A stretch of DNA of 64,000 bases, taken from positions 92,917-156,916 of the forward strand of contig JBBHKE010001154.1 of assembly GCA_037447655.1 (NCBI GenBank). Reading direction: 5' to 3'. This DNA comes from Zygnema cylindricum. Taxonomy: Eukaryota; Streptophyta; Zygnematophyceae; Zygnematales; Zygnemataceae. Made by a program: the position numbers and the translations under genes. Shown here piece by piece: positions 34,401 to 46,202 of the stretch. Numbering within the stretch: position 1 is the first letter of the stretch; every line of letters starts with the position of its first letter. The notes beneath the pieces are model-generated. The model did no database searches. It was not told the origin of the DNA and saw only the letters and a list, made by a program, of their open reading frames with translations.

Positions 34401-35776
34401 GGCGAAAGGTTTTACTCAGAAAGAGGGAATAGACTACGAAGAAACCTTCGCTCCAGTCGTCTGATTTCCCTCGATCCGAATACTTCTCAGTCTGGCAGTT
34501 GTAGAAGACATGGAAGTACACCAGATGGACATAAAGACAACGTTCCTACATGGAGAACTAGAGGAGGAGATCTTCATGCGACAGCCGGAAGGATTCGTGG
34601 AACAAGGAGAGGAAAGTAAGGTATGCCGGCTGATCAAATCTCTCTATGGTTTGAAACAGGCGCCAAGATAGTGGAACAAGAAACTTGATGAGTTCCTTAC
34701 CAGTCTGGGATACTTTCGCATCAATTCAGAGCATTCAATTTATGTTTTTGAAGATGAGGAAGGTGTCATTTTCATTGGAATTTACGTTGATGATCTTCTT
34801 GTTCTAAGCAAGTCATTAAAGAAAATTAACAGACTAAAAACAGATCTAAAGGAAAGATTCGAAATGAAAGATATGGGGGAGGCTAGATATATTCTGGGAA
34901 TACAAGTAGAGAGAAATAGGAAAAAGAGGATAATTAGACTAACTCAGAAAGAGGCAATTGGAAACATGCTGGAAAAATTTCAGATGAACAAAGCCAACAG
35001 TTGCACGACTCCCATGGATCTAAAGAAGGGAAGTGACGGGAGTGAGGAAGGAGACATCCAAATTCTAGATGATGAACTAGGTCCAGAAGAAAAGAATTTT
35101 ATGCAGACTATTCCATACAGACAGGTAGTGGGCAGTCTGATATATTTTATGAATTGTACCAGACCGGATTTGGCAGCAGCTGTAGGAGTGCTAAATAGGA
35201 GTCTGAATGCTCCTACCAAAAGGGATTGGAAGCAGCAAAAAGGGTCCTCAGATATCTCATTGGAATTAGGGTTCTATGGCTACATCTGGGTGGGGAAAAC
35301 ATTGACATCACCACTTGGAGTGATGCCAGATATGGGGATGCTCCAATAAAAGATGTACATCTGGAAATGTGTTGCATGTGGGGAATGGTGCTTGTTGCCG
35401 GAGCAGTAAGCAGCAAAAGGTCATTGCTCAGTCTACCATGGAGGCAGAGTATATGGCATCTTGCTCTGCTGTGAAGGAATTAATGTGGGTCAAATCCTTG
35501 CTTGGTGAATTGGGGCATCTTAAGAGTGGAATTCATAAAATATTCTGTGATAATCAAGCAGCAATTGCAATTGCTGCTAATCCCAAACATCATTTTAAAT
35601 CAAAACACATGGACATCAGACTTAGCTTTGTTAGAGAAAAGGTGGAGAACAAAATAATAAGTCTAGAATACAGACCAGACAGTGAGATGGTGGAAGACAT
35701 GATGACTAAGCCTGTACCTTCTCCTAAATTATTTTTTTGCAGAGAGAGATGTGGACTTAAAACTAAAAGTGACTAG
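31406..35776 (+). pseudogene. Copia-A gag-pol polyprotein (nearly full, broken)
   Basis: The ATG at 31406 is inside the LTR, giving MEVSDLQVMGPHSRVPIFNG. A deletion near 31805 shifts the frame; 31948-34464 then reads 838 codons through the gag zinc knuckle (CHFCKKPGHYMAEC, 32308-32349), protease (DSDAS at 32566, Gly to Asp), integrase (WHKRLGHVN, VHTDIWGP, DNGGEYTS, EQNGVAERLN), the linker and the start of RT, to a TGA at 34462 (Arg codon). RT resumes with YVDDLLVLSK near 34785 after a further stop at about 34669. RNase H is split by frameshifts near 35230-35400 and ends with CDNQAAIAIA and KHMDIRLSF. Being the least damaged copy, it is the best guide to the protein layout. Confidence 0.92.
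31427..31439 (+). promoter_or_regulatory. Primer-binding site of Copia-A (initiator tRNA-Met anticodon arm)
   Basis: GTTATGGGCCCAC, one nucleotide after the LTR end (31425). All 13 bases match the complement of the plant initiator tRNA-Met anticodon stem-loop as I know it. It also encodes V-M-G-P of gag. Confidence 0.85.
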
Positions 35777-35789
35777 AAAAAAAGGGGAG

Positions 35790-36758
35790 TGTTGAAATTA
35801 AAGGTATTTTCTAGGTTATTTAAATGATATAGTAGAAGCAGGAAAAAGCAGAGGCAGTCTGCTTCTTACTTCTCTCTCTAGCCCCCATACTTGTCGTAGT
35901 CACCGAAGGCTGGAGAGGAAGCTAGAGCCACGGCTGCCTATGCTCCTTCTAGAGTCAGAAGGCAGATCCTTAGCAAACTTACCAAAAATATTGACGGACC
36001 CAGGATTTGATCCTGGTACCTACCATCCGTCAAAGTAGCCGTTAGTCTTACCCTGTAGTCTAAGACCAGTGCTGAAGTATATAGGGCAGGATAACTACTT
36101 AAAGATGACGAAATAGAGAAGTTCGATTTACTGACAAACGGACCAGAATCACACAGACACAGTTAAAATAGAATTACACTGGAAATGTAGTACTTGTATT
36201 TTAACGGCTAAAAATTAAGGTCGACATCAATTTAACGACAGAGAAAGAAGCCGGCATCACGGAATGGTTGATTTGGCGGTTTGCGGTCATGACCACAACA
36301 TGTGACACATGGCTGCATGACATTGGATAACGGCATCTCCGGGACATACTATGAAGAACCCAGATATGGCAGGCGTCGTCTTTCTGGCCTTGGCCTACAA
36401 TGGCCGTACAGAAAGTACTTCGGACCAAGTACCTTTCTGTACTGTACACTCAATTGATTGGATCCGTACATCAGTAGGAGAGGGTTTAGAGAGGGGTTTA
36501 GGACTTAGAAAATTAGAGGTAGCCGCCTCTCTCTTAGAGGGCTCTTGTATAAAAGGGTCATTTTTGACCATTGATAATTAACTGCTCAGGGGAGCAAATT
36601 CAAGGATTATTTTTGTGGCAGACTCAGGGGAGTAAGCCCTTCCAAGGGGTGCAGTTTGATCAATTTAATATTCAGACAAAGCTAAAAGAACTGAGGTTAT
36701 CCTAGAGGCTTCTAGCAAGCTGCCTTTTCTGAGTACCAATGGAGGTCTCAGAGTTGCA
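35790..36758 (+). repeat. Copia-A 3' LTR
   Basis: 969 bp, about 2-3 percent different from the 5' LTR by eye plus one ~25-bp deletion near its end. Confidence 0.93.
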
Positions 36759-36763
36759 CAGCT

Positions 36764-37705
36764 CCCACACTTGTCGCAGTCACTGAAAGTTGGAGAGGGA
36801 GATAGAGCCATGGCTGCCTATGCTATCTAGACGGGGAAAGACATGAGATTGGTAGATTTTACCAAAATAGTATTTGACGGACCTAGGAATTGAACATAGT
36901 ACCTGCCGTCACTCAAGACCGCCGGTAGCTGGTAGCCTTAGCCAATTAGTCTTAGATTAAGGTTATATGATATAGGGTTTGATAATTACATAAATACTTA
37001 CACGTAGGCTATTTCATTTAACATGTATTGGGACATGGATACAGTTTGTGTTGTACAGCGTACGGAACATTCGAAATAGATACCGCCCACTTTGTTTCGA
37101 ATGCGAAACAAATACCGCGCAAGTATTTATGACGGCTACGATTGAAATCCGGTTTAATCCGACTGCCGCGAAGCATGTCGAGATCGCGGAATAGGTTTTC
37201 GGCGGTTTGCGGTCAGCGCCACATTGATTCACACGTGGCACAGCAATATTGGAATACCGCATCTCCGTGGATTACAGGAACGAATCCAAAAATGACAAGT
37301 GTCCACTTGTTGGCCATGTCGTACAATGATCGTACAAAAAGTACACTGGCACCTGTACCTTTATGTAGGATACAGTATTATGATTGGTGCCGTACTTCAG
37401 TAGATAGAGTTTTAGAGAGAGATAGGACTTAGAAAAATTTGATAGATTGGACCCTCTCTCCCAGGGAGCTTCTATACAAAAGGTCAACTTTGACCCTCCA
37501 TAACTTCCAGCTTAAGGGAGCAAATTCAGAGAATCTTTTTGCTATACACTTAAGGGAGTCTTGCCTTCAGAGAGGTGAAGGTGGTCAGAGTTTTTCTCTG
37601 TCAGGGTGAGATTTATACTTTCTCAAACACAAAAGGGTCAAGGTTATCCTAGCGGCTTAGTGTGACCTGCCAAATCTGAGGACCTATGGAGGTCTCAGAG
37701 TTACA
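36764..37705 (+). repeat. Copia-D 5' LTR, main part
   Basis: Continues from 30342-30434 after the Copia-A insertion. It contains TATACAAAAGG near 37471 and the gag ATG at 37686. Confidence 0.9.
36875..36958 (-). other. tRNA-like module in Copia-D 5' LTR (antisense to the element)
   Basis: Same position and orientation as the module at 42171-42254 in the 3' LTR, but with more decay in the T-arm. Confidence 0.5.
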
Positions 37706-40700
37706 TGTTATGGGCCCACCCTCTAGGGTGCCCATATTCAATGGAGCTGGCTTCATATAGTGGGAAAGTATGATGATAAGAGCTATATGTGAGAAACGGT
37801 TTTGGGGAATAGTGAGTGGACGGGTGAGGCGTCCATCAAGTCTTGGGATCCCTCCAGGGTTTACAGGAGGTAGATTCACTAAAGATGTAGATCCATCTTC
37901 AAGGGAGGAGACAAATGGAGGAGAGGTGGTGGACAAAGGAAAGGAGAAAGAGACGGTCACATCAATAGCAACCGGTTCGGCATTCATGTCACCTATTCCG
38001 AGGAGCGAGGAGAATGATATCGATACCTGGGACTACAACAATATGGCGGCTAAACACTTCATCCTCCGCCATCTTACTCAAGGACTTGCATGTCCACATT
38101 TGCAGGTAGAAAGGGCATCCGATCTTAGGGTGGCTCTCATGGAGATGTACCGAAGTGGTATAATTCAGCAACAACTGTTGGCTTATCAAAAAATTGACAC
38201 ATATGTATACAAACGGGGGAAGATATTGGATTTTTGCAATGAGCTTGCTACACTTTTCATGGAACAAGAGAGTGCTGGAAAAGTATTTAGTGAAAAGGAA
38301 AAGGTTAACTGTTTATTGATGAAGTTACCTGATGAGTTCAAGAACATAGTCAACCGTGTGCAGGACTTGGCGGACTCAAGGTGGATTTGGAATTCAGTGG
38401 TAGGGATGATTCTCGTTCTGGAGAATACTATTGAGATCCAAAGGGGAGGAAAGAGTGGGCAAGCCTTAGCAGCTTCGACCGATTGGAGGAACAATAATTC
38501 CAGGAAACAGGTCATAAATTATCGAGGGGCAGAAAAATCAGACCGAGGAGTTCGGACCAAGGACTCTCAAGGGTTTGTGCCATTTTTGTAAGAAACCAGG
38601 GCACTATATGGCTAAGTGCACTAAGCTAACCGAGCTGCGGTTAAAAGAGGGGCAGACCGGTGGACCCCCGAGAGCAAAGAAAACCGCCCTTGTGACATAG
38701 GTACATGAGGCGGAAACCGGAGGACGAGGACGATGAACTCCTATTTGATAAGGAGTTAAAAGCGAAAAACGAGGTTGAAATTCCACAAAAGGAGAAATGT
38801 GCTTCCAATGGATTCAAAGGTGAAGCAAGCTGGATTGTAGACTCAAGTGCATCCATGCACATGTGTAAAGATAAACACTTGTTCACTAAGATAAGAAAGA
38901 TTCCCACCGTAGAGATAGAGTACGGGGATGGGATGATAGTCACTACTACTCTTGTATGATCGGTAGATATAAAAGTGTTAGTAGAAAGAAAGACATCCAT
39001 ATTTACATTCTCCGATGTATTGTTTATTTCGGAGCTCAACAAAAACCTCATCTCTACGTCTGTATTAGATGATAAGGGTTTTGATACTAGCACTAGGAAA
39101 GAAGTATTTACTGCTAGTTTTAAGGAGGAAGTTTATTTTACTGTTGAAAAATGTAGCCAAGGGAAGTTTAGGCTGATTTTAAGCAATGAAAAGAAGAAAC
39201 TTTATTATGCTGGTGTTCATGATATAATGTTGTGGCATAAGAGGCTTGGGCATGTGAATCTAGATAAGTTAAAAGAGATGAAAAAGATGAAGTAGTGAAA
39301 GGGATTCAGTTCGGTGAGAGTGAGAATCTAAGTGATTATAGTGGATGTGCTCAAGGTAAAGCACAAAGGTTACCCTTCCCAAAAATTGCCACCTATAAGG
39401 GAGAAAAGATTCTAGATTTAGTACACACATATATTTGGATGCCAGCCAGAGTGCCATCACCGGGGGGAAGAGATTTTTGATGACTATCACTGATAATTGG
39501 TCTCGGTATTCTAGGGTGTGTTTTTTGAAAAATAAGTCAGAGGCTCACGAAATGTTTTAAACAATATAAAGCATGGAGTGAAAAACTACATGAAACCTCA
39601 ATCAAGGGAGTTACGAGTGACAATGGTGGAGAGTATACCTTTAACCAGTTTGAGGATTTTCTGAGAGAAGATGGAGTACAACACCAAAAGATAGTTCTTG
39701 AAAATCCTTAGCAGAATGGAGTAGCTGAAAGATTAAATAGAACACTGAGTGATAGTGCTAGGAGTATGCTGTCAGATAAGAAGATAGGAAAGAAGTTTTG
39801 GGCCGAAGCAATGAACTGTGCAAATTATCTCAAAAATAGAGTTCTTACTTCAGCGGTTAAAGGCCAAACACCTTATGAGAGATCGACAGGCTCAAAGAAA
39901 ACCAGGATATCTAATAGGATATGATGAAGATGTAAAAGGATATAGAGTCTATGATCTTAAAAGAGAGGATATTATCCTAGTGAAGCATCTAGTGGTTATA
40001 GATAAAGGAAAATCTATAGATCCCTTTAAGCATACAAAAACAGTCAAAATCAGATTTGAGTCAGAAAATTCTAATGACTTAGAGCTTCCTAACTATCCAG
40101 GATTTCAAGAAGACGATGATCTTGCAGGTACAGATCAGATCGAGAAAGACCCAAATGTGAAACCCCTAGAATTAACTCCAACCGAAGCGGAAGACGTGGT
40201 GGAAATTGACCTAGAATCAAGGGATAGGGGAGAAGTAGAAAGTGTTCGGAAGAATCCAAGAGAGCCATCTATTCCGGCAACCGAGTCTGAGGGAGGAAGA
40301 AGAAGCAACAAAAGACTGCAAGAGAGGCAAGTAAACAATAAGGTAACCAAATTGTCTCACCCCGATGAACCTCAAAATTATAATGAGGCAATGACTTGTC
40401 CTGAGAGAAACCGGTGGAAGACAACCATTAATGAGGAGATGGCCTCAATTATGGCTACCGATACATGGGAATTGATGGATTGTCTTCTTGACAGGAAGTT
40501 AATTGGGTGTAAGTGGGTATTTAAGCTGAAACTCAACCCGGTAACACCATTGAGCGCTACAAGGCTCGGTTAGTGGCAAAGGGATTTACCCAGAAAGACG
40601 GATTTGACTACGAGGAAACTTTTGCTCCGGTCGTTAGGTTTCATTCGTTTCGGATACTTCTCAGTATGGCGGCAGCAGAAGACATGGAACTGCAGCAGAT

Positions 40701-41953
40701 GGACATCAAGACGGCCATTCTACATGGAGAGTTGGAAGAGGAAATTTTTATGCAATAACCCGAAGGATTTGTGGAGCAAGGGGAGAAAAGCGAGGTATGC
40801 CGATTGATCAAATCTTTTTATGGGACGAAACAAGCGCACCGGCAATGGAACAAGAAGCTCGATGAGTTTCTTACAAGTTTGGGATATATTCGGATTAACT
40901 CAGATCACTCAATTTATTTGTTTGAAGATGAGGAAGGAATTATTTTTATTGCAATTTATGTTGATGATTTGCTTGTTTTAAGTAAAATCTATGGATAAAA
41001 TAAATAAGCTGAAAAATTATCTAAAGAGAAGATTTGAGATGAAAGATATGGGAGAAGCAAGGTATATTTTGGGAATTCAGGTAGAGAGAGACAGAGATAA
41101 AAAAATAATAAGATTAACTCAAAAGGAGGCCATTGGAAACATGTTAGAAAAATTCCAAATGGACAAGGCTAATAATTGTATCACTCCTATGGAATTAAAG
41201 ATGGGAAGTGAATCGAGTGTGGAAGAGGGAGTAATAATCTTAGATGATGAGATAGGCACGGAAGAAAAAAGATTTATGCAGACCATCCCTTATAGAGAAG
41301 TAGTGGGCAGCCTAATATATTTCATGAATTGTACCCGTCCGCACATAGCCCCAGCTGTAGGAGTACTAAGTAGGAGTCTGAATGCTCCCACTAAAAAAGA
41401 TTGGGAGGCAGCTAAGAGAGACTTTAGATATCCCATATGGACTAGGGATCTATGGTTGCATTTGGGTGGGAACAATACTGACATCACCACTTGGAGTGAT
41501 GCCAACTATGGGGATGCTCCTATGAGGAGATGTACATCTAGATATGTATTGTATGTGGGTGAAGGGGCTTGATGTTGGAGCAGCAAGCAGCAAAAGGTCA
41601 TTGCTCAGTCCACCATGGAGGCTGAGTACATGGCTTCTTGCTCTGCTGTAAAAAAAATAATGTGGGTTAAGTCTTTGCTTGGTGAGCTTGGTCATCTTAA
41701 GAGTGGAGTCCAAAAAGTTTTTTGTGATATTCAGGAAGCCATTGCCATTTCTGCCAATCCTAAACATCACTTTAAAGCCAAACATATGGACATTAGACTT
41801 AGCTTTATTAGGGAGAAAGTAGAAAACAAGATAATCAGTTTGGAGTATAAACCAGATAGTGAAATGGTAGCAGATATGATGACCAAACATGTTCCTTCCC
41901 CTAAACTAATTTTCTGACGGGAGAAGTGTGGTCTTAAAATAAAGAGTGACTAG
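37686..41953 (+). pseudogene. Copia-D gag-pol polyprotein (heavily broken)
   Basis: Gag starts at 37686 with MEVSELHVMGPPSRVPIFNG and has a stop at codon 25 (TAC to TAG). Later parts: gag to a frameshift near 38560, zinc knuckle CHFCKKPGHYMAKC, protease DSSAS (Gly to Ser) near 38842, the GAG-pre zinc finger, and an integrase interrupted at 39295, 39478, 39550 and 39709. About 110 bp are missing near 39880, where the RKPDLSHLKVFGS region should be. RT (YVDDLLVLSK near 40960) and RNase H (to about 41917) carry further stops and shifts. It is the oldest of the well-preserved Copia copies. Confidence 0.9.
37707..37719 (+). promoter_or_regulatory. Primer-binding site of Copia-D (initiator tRNA-Met anticodon arm)
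   Basis: GTTATGGGCCCAC, one nucleotide after the LTR end at 37705; identical to the Copia-A site. Confidence 0.85.
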
Positions 41954-41966
41954 AAAATAAAGGGAG

Positions 41967-43003
41967 TGTAGAAATTAACGGCTATATTAGTATTTTCTAG
42001 GTTTTGTAAAATGCAAAAAAGAAGCAGAGGCTGTCTACCTCTAACTCTTCTCTCCAGCTCCCACACTTGTTCTAGTCACTGAAAGTTGGAGAGGGAGATA
42101 GAGCCATGGTCGCCTTTGCTATCCAGACGGGGACAGACATTAGATTAGTAGATTTTACCAAAAAAGTATTTGACGGACTCAAGATTTGAACCTGGTACCT
42201 GCCGTCTGTCAAGACCGCCGGTAGCCGGTAGCCTTAGCCATTTAGTCCTAGATCAAGGTTATATGATATACAGTTTGATAATTACATAAATACTCACACG
42301 TAGGCTATTACATTTAACGGGATATTTGGACATAGAGACAGTTTGTGTTGTACGGCGTACGGAACATTCAAAACGGATACCGTGCACGTTGTTTCGAAGG
42401 CGATACAAATATCGCTCAAGTATTTATGACGGCTACGATTGAAATCCGGTTTAACCGGACGGCTTGCGAAGCATGCCGAGATCGCGGAATAGATTTTCTA
42501 TGGTTTGCGGTCAACGCCACATTGATTGACACGTGGCAAAACCATATTGGAATACGGCATCTCTGGGGATTATAGGAACAAATCCAAAAATGACATGTGT
42601 TGACTTGTTGGCCATGTCGTACAATGACCGTACAGAAAGTACACCGGCACCTATACCTTTATGTACGATACAGTATTATAATTGGTGCGGTACTTGAGTA
42701 GATAGAGTTTTAGAGAGAGATAGGACTTAGAAAAATTTGATAGATTGGACCCTCTCTCCTAGGGAGGTTGTGTACAAAAGGTCAACTTTGACCCTCCATA
42801 ACTTACTGCTCAGGGGAGCAAATTCAGAGATTCTTTTTGCTATAGACTCAAGGGAGTCTTGCCGTCGCAGGGGTGAAAGTGGTCAGAGTTTTTGTTAGTT
42901 AGGGTCAGAGCTATTCTTGCTGAAACACAAAGGGGTCAGGGTTATCCTAAAGGCTTAGTGTGAGCTGCCTACTCTAAGGACCTATCGAGGTCTCATAGTT
43001 ACA
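41967..43003 (+). repeat. Copia-D 3' LTR
   Basis: 1037 bp, beginning TGTAGAAATTAACGG after AAAGGGAG. Twin hairpins are at 42808-42820 and 42844-42857. The start codon position carries ATCGAGG instead of ATGGAGG, a neutral change in a 3' LTR. Confidence 0.92.
42171..42254 (-). other. tRNA-like module in Copia-D 3' LTR (antisense to the element)
   Basis: The best-preserved example on its strand: an A-box-like ACTAAATGGCTAAGGC and the B box GTTCAAATC, about 85 nt overall, the size of a tRNA with a long variable arm (Leu/Ser type). The central part contains the palindrome CCGGCTACCGG instead of a normal anticodon arm. Confidence 0.62.
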
Positions 43004-43008
43004 TATAA

Positions 43009-44198
43009 CATGAGGGTTGACACGTGAAAGTGAAGTCAAATTGAGCGAAAAAATAAGATCGCGTAACCAGTTTGCTTATGTTTAGACCTTGTCCATGTGA
43101 ACACAACACGCGTTTTACACGTGACAAAAGACAAATTTATAATTTTACTATAATATAACGTATCTCCGTTTACTCTAATAGTTAATGTTGACTCTCTTTT
43201 GATGTCATTGACTTTATCTGGGGTCCTAATTAAAGCAAAAAATTATGTTGTTTTAGTATTGCTTTTAAGATATTACACTAAAATTTTACCCTATTTTAGG
43301 ATCTCTAAGTTAGTAGCGTAGAATTTTAAGCTAAAATATGGCAAACTTCTGTAAAAGTAGAAAAAATAGAGAAAAAAAACAACATTTAGCATTACATTAT
43401 CAAAACGCTAGAAATAACATATACGGCACCAAATTAACTTGAAATGCGAAACGCCAATAAAAACGCTTATGGTTTGAAGCGTAGCTACTTAATTCTCACA
43501 TGCGAATCTTGTAACTTTCTACCAAATTAATTTGAACATCATTTTCTCTTTCAAACGCTTTATTTTTAGGCATTTTGTTTTTTAGGGTTTGGCCATTTAT
43601 TTAAGTCAATACTTACAGACAGGGACGAAGTTAAAGGAGAAGGAATTTGTTATCATGGAGACACAACTTCCACAACAATAAGGTACGAGAAAACGAATGA
43701 TGTTAAGTTAAACGCACGAAATGATTAGTAAATTAAGTACTGTAGATCGCTTAAAAGTTTAAAACGCTTCAGTATGGACAGTTGGACACAGTACTCCGTA
43801 CTTTAAGAGTACGCTTTGCTTCACCATAGACGAGCATACTGATACTCTAGTCATTTCCAAACTACGGGAGTTTGGATTACATATTTATGTAGTATTCTTT
43901 TTACAAAAATGTTTGAGATGGTATAACCAACAAAGAAAGATAAGAGAAACCCTTACGAATGAGGTTACGAAGGAGTGAAACCCTTTGTAGATACAAAGCG
44001 AGCATTAAACAAATATGTAAAAAATGATAACTTGTGTAAAAATCTTATGAAATTAGGCATTACTAACTTGCACTTTCTAATATACGTTTGCCAAAGCATG
44101 TAAATAGATGGATATCAAATGAAAAATAATTATAATATTCGAGAAACCAAGTAACAAATAGTAATTATTCTTCCACTACTCGAGAACACGCAATAACC
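43009..44198. other. No gene seen
   Basis: AT-rich sequence between Copia-D and Copia-E with only very short open frames. No repeats clear enough to name. Confidence 0.6.
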
Positions 44199-45212
44199 TC
44201 ATTTCAAACCCACTTTTGTAACCACAAGTGCATTTTTCTTCCCTCCGGAAAAACCCCCTCCACGATTCTCTTGGAGCCTCAGCTTCGACAGCTTGACACA
44301 ATCTGCGATGAAGTGTCTCGGCTTTTTGCAAAAATGACAAAGACCCTTTGGGGGCCTCGGCCCCCCAGAATGATCTCTTTCCCCTTTGTAAGGTTTCTTC
44401 GGGTCCTTCCCCCATCGATCCCCTCCTGCTGCTAGAGCTTGAATGCTCTTCCCTCCTCTCCTAATCTCCATTGTGTTTTCCTGCACAAGTATCATCCTGA
44501 CCACTGTGTTCCATTTCTATGAACTATCAGGCATTTCCTGTACTCGATATACTATGTTCTCGAACTCACCTGGTAACTTCATGATAAGAGTGTTTACTTT
44601 CATTTTCATTGTACCTGTCCACCCGGCACTTTCCATCTCCATATACAAACAAGAAAGATCATTACTGTAATCTAACATCTTTCCTCCTTTGTGAGTGTAA
44701 CTCACTAGCTTTTGCTCAGGCAACTGGAGCTCCTAAATAGTTCGAGCTCAAAAAATTTCCACCAAACTCACCCACAACTCCTCGGCCTTGTAAATATGAA
44801 GATGAGGAGTGGCCAAAGCTTGAGTGAGGTGCCTGAGAATGAAGTTTTTAGTAGCAATGTTTACATCCTCCTATATTTGAGTATCGTTCTCTGCGGTCTT
44901 CACGGTCGCTGCTCCTGGTACTGTGGCAATAGCAGTAAGGGGTGTCTCCTTCCCTTTTCCCTTCTCGGAAACACTGCAGTCCCCATCATCTGCCTCCTCC
45001 GCTGAGGCAGCCGATGCTGTAGGAAACCTTACTCCTCCAAATCCTGGTGGAGTTCCCGAAAGTGGACGTTTCACTTGTCCACTGACGATACCCCAGTATT
45101 GTTTTTCGCACAAAGCTCCCATCATCGTGGCTTCCTAATAGATGAACTGAGATCCATTGAAGGTGGGCACCCTAGAGGGTGGGCCCATAATCTGCAATTC
45201 TGTGTCCTCCAT
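44199..45212 (-). pseudogene. Copia-E gag remnant
   Basis: The start codon at 45212 is inside the LTR (MEDTELQIMGPPSRVPTFNG). In-frame stops occur at about 45137 (Tyr to stop), 44871 and 44725. The zinc knuckle CHFCKKPRHFIADC lies near 44320. The frame ends at 44199 in unrelated sequence. Confidence 0.85.
45179..45191 (-). promoter_or_regulatory. Primer-binding site of Copia-E (initiator tRNA-Met anticodon arm)
   Basis: ATTATGGGCCCAC on the minus strand, one nucleotide after the LTR end at 45193; 12 of 13 bases match the Copia-A site. Confidence 0.78.
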
Positions 45213-45910
45213 TGGACCACAGAATACAAGAAGCCTCTAGATACTATTTAACTAACCCACTTCAAGCCACATCCACTGCTATCCTTGAAGGCAAAATGAA
45301 AGTTTGACTACACCCCTATCTAGCGTGGACTCCCTTGAGTCCGTAGCAAAAAGAATCACTGAAAACAGCCAACAAGCCGATTAGTTATGAGGCAGTAAAA
45401 TTGCCAATTTGAACAAACTCTCAAAGGGAGAGGTGACTACCCACCAAAATTTTCTAAGTCCTGATTCCCTCTAATAACTTCTATCTAATGAAGTACGTAC
45501 CAATCAGATTACTGTACCGTACTAAAAAGTACTACTGCCGGCGTACCTTTTGTACGGCCTATGTACGACAAGGATATTAAGCGGACGCGTGTCTGCTTTT
45601 CACTCGTCTGTACATTCCTCGGAATTCCTATGACCGAATGTCATCTCTCCACGTGGCTCCAGGTCATGTCACGTCACAAAACGCCAAAGTGACCACTCCA
45701 GGATTTCGGCGATGATGTGCGCCGTTGGATTCGCAGCGAGACGCAATCTTAGCCGTTATAAATACTTGCGCGATATTTGTTTCGCTGTCAAAACAAAATG
45801 CGTGGTATTCGTTTTGAAAAAGTGTCGTACTTCGTACTTTCATAAAATTGTATCTATGCAAGCCGTATACAATTTTTAGTTATATCTATCACATACTATA
45901 GCATTTAACA

Positions 45911-45997
45911 TTGGTCCTAGTCTAATAGGATAAAGCTGACCGCTATCGGCCAACTTGACGAACCGAAGGTACCGGGATCAAATCCCGGGTCCGTCAG
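45911..45997 (+). other. tRNA-like module in Copia-E LTR (antisense to the element)
   Basis: A-box-like TAGTCTAATAGGATAAAGC and B box GATCAAATC (45976-45984) in a perfect CGGGA/TCCCG stem, followed by GGTCCGTCA. The T-arm is the best folded of all copies. Confidence 0.65.
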
Positions 45998-46202
45998 GCA
46001 TATTTTTAGTAACCTACTAAAAATAACTGTCTGCTTGAACTAAGGCAGCCATGGATCAACCTCCCTCTCTATCCTTCAGTGACTACAATAAGTATGGGGG
46101 CTAGAGAGAGGAGGTGGAGGGAGGCTGTCCGTCCCTTTTCCTTTTCTTTTATACTAACCTATTAAATTTAGAAAATACTCTAAAAATCTATTATTTTCAA
46201 CT

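Larger units (their letters stand above)
30435..36758 (+). mobile_element. Copia-A, nested in the 5' LTR of Copia-D
   Basis: Target duplication CAGCT at 30430-30434 and 36759-36763. LTRs are 30435-31425 (991 bp) and 35790-36758 (969 bp), beginning TGTTGAAATTAAAGG and ending TTGCA. The 3' LTR lacks about 25 bp near 36663 that is present at 31311-31335. The polypurine tract AAAAAAAGGGGAG ends at 35789. It carries the longest surviving Copia frame in the window (31948-34464). Confidence 0.95.
30342..43003 (+). mobile_element. Copia-D, Ty1/copia LTR retrotransposon (host of Copia-A)
   Basis: Target duplication TATAA at 30337-30341 and 43004-43008. The 5' LTR is split by Copia-A into 30342-30434 and 36764-37705 (1035 bp); the 3' LTR is 41967-43003 (1037 bp). 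Both begin TGTAGAAATTAA and end in ACA. It holds a degraded gag-pol. The 5' and 3' LTRs are clearly more diverged than those of Copia-C, as expected for an older host element. Confidence 0.93.
44199..46202 (-). mobile_element. Copia-E, truncated (5' LTR plus gag only)
   Basis: On the minus strand the 5' LTR runs 46202-45193 (starting AGTTGAAAAT, so the usual TG is changed), followed by the primer-binding site and gag. Homology to the other elements stops at about 44204, just after the zinc knuckle, so protease to RNase H and the 3' LTR are gone. The LTR start abuts the LINE copy at 46203. Confidence 0.85.

Noticed and set aside
42171-42254. A functional tRNA gene in the LTR
   Set aside because: A and B boxes are present but the anticodon arm and acceptor pairing are not; kept as a tRNA-like module only.
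30103-43480. Copia-D lying inside a TA-MITE with its right end near 43460-43485
   Set aside because: The left end matches the family, but the proposed right end (ACGCTTATGGTTTGAAGCG) matches too weakly.
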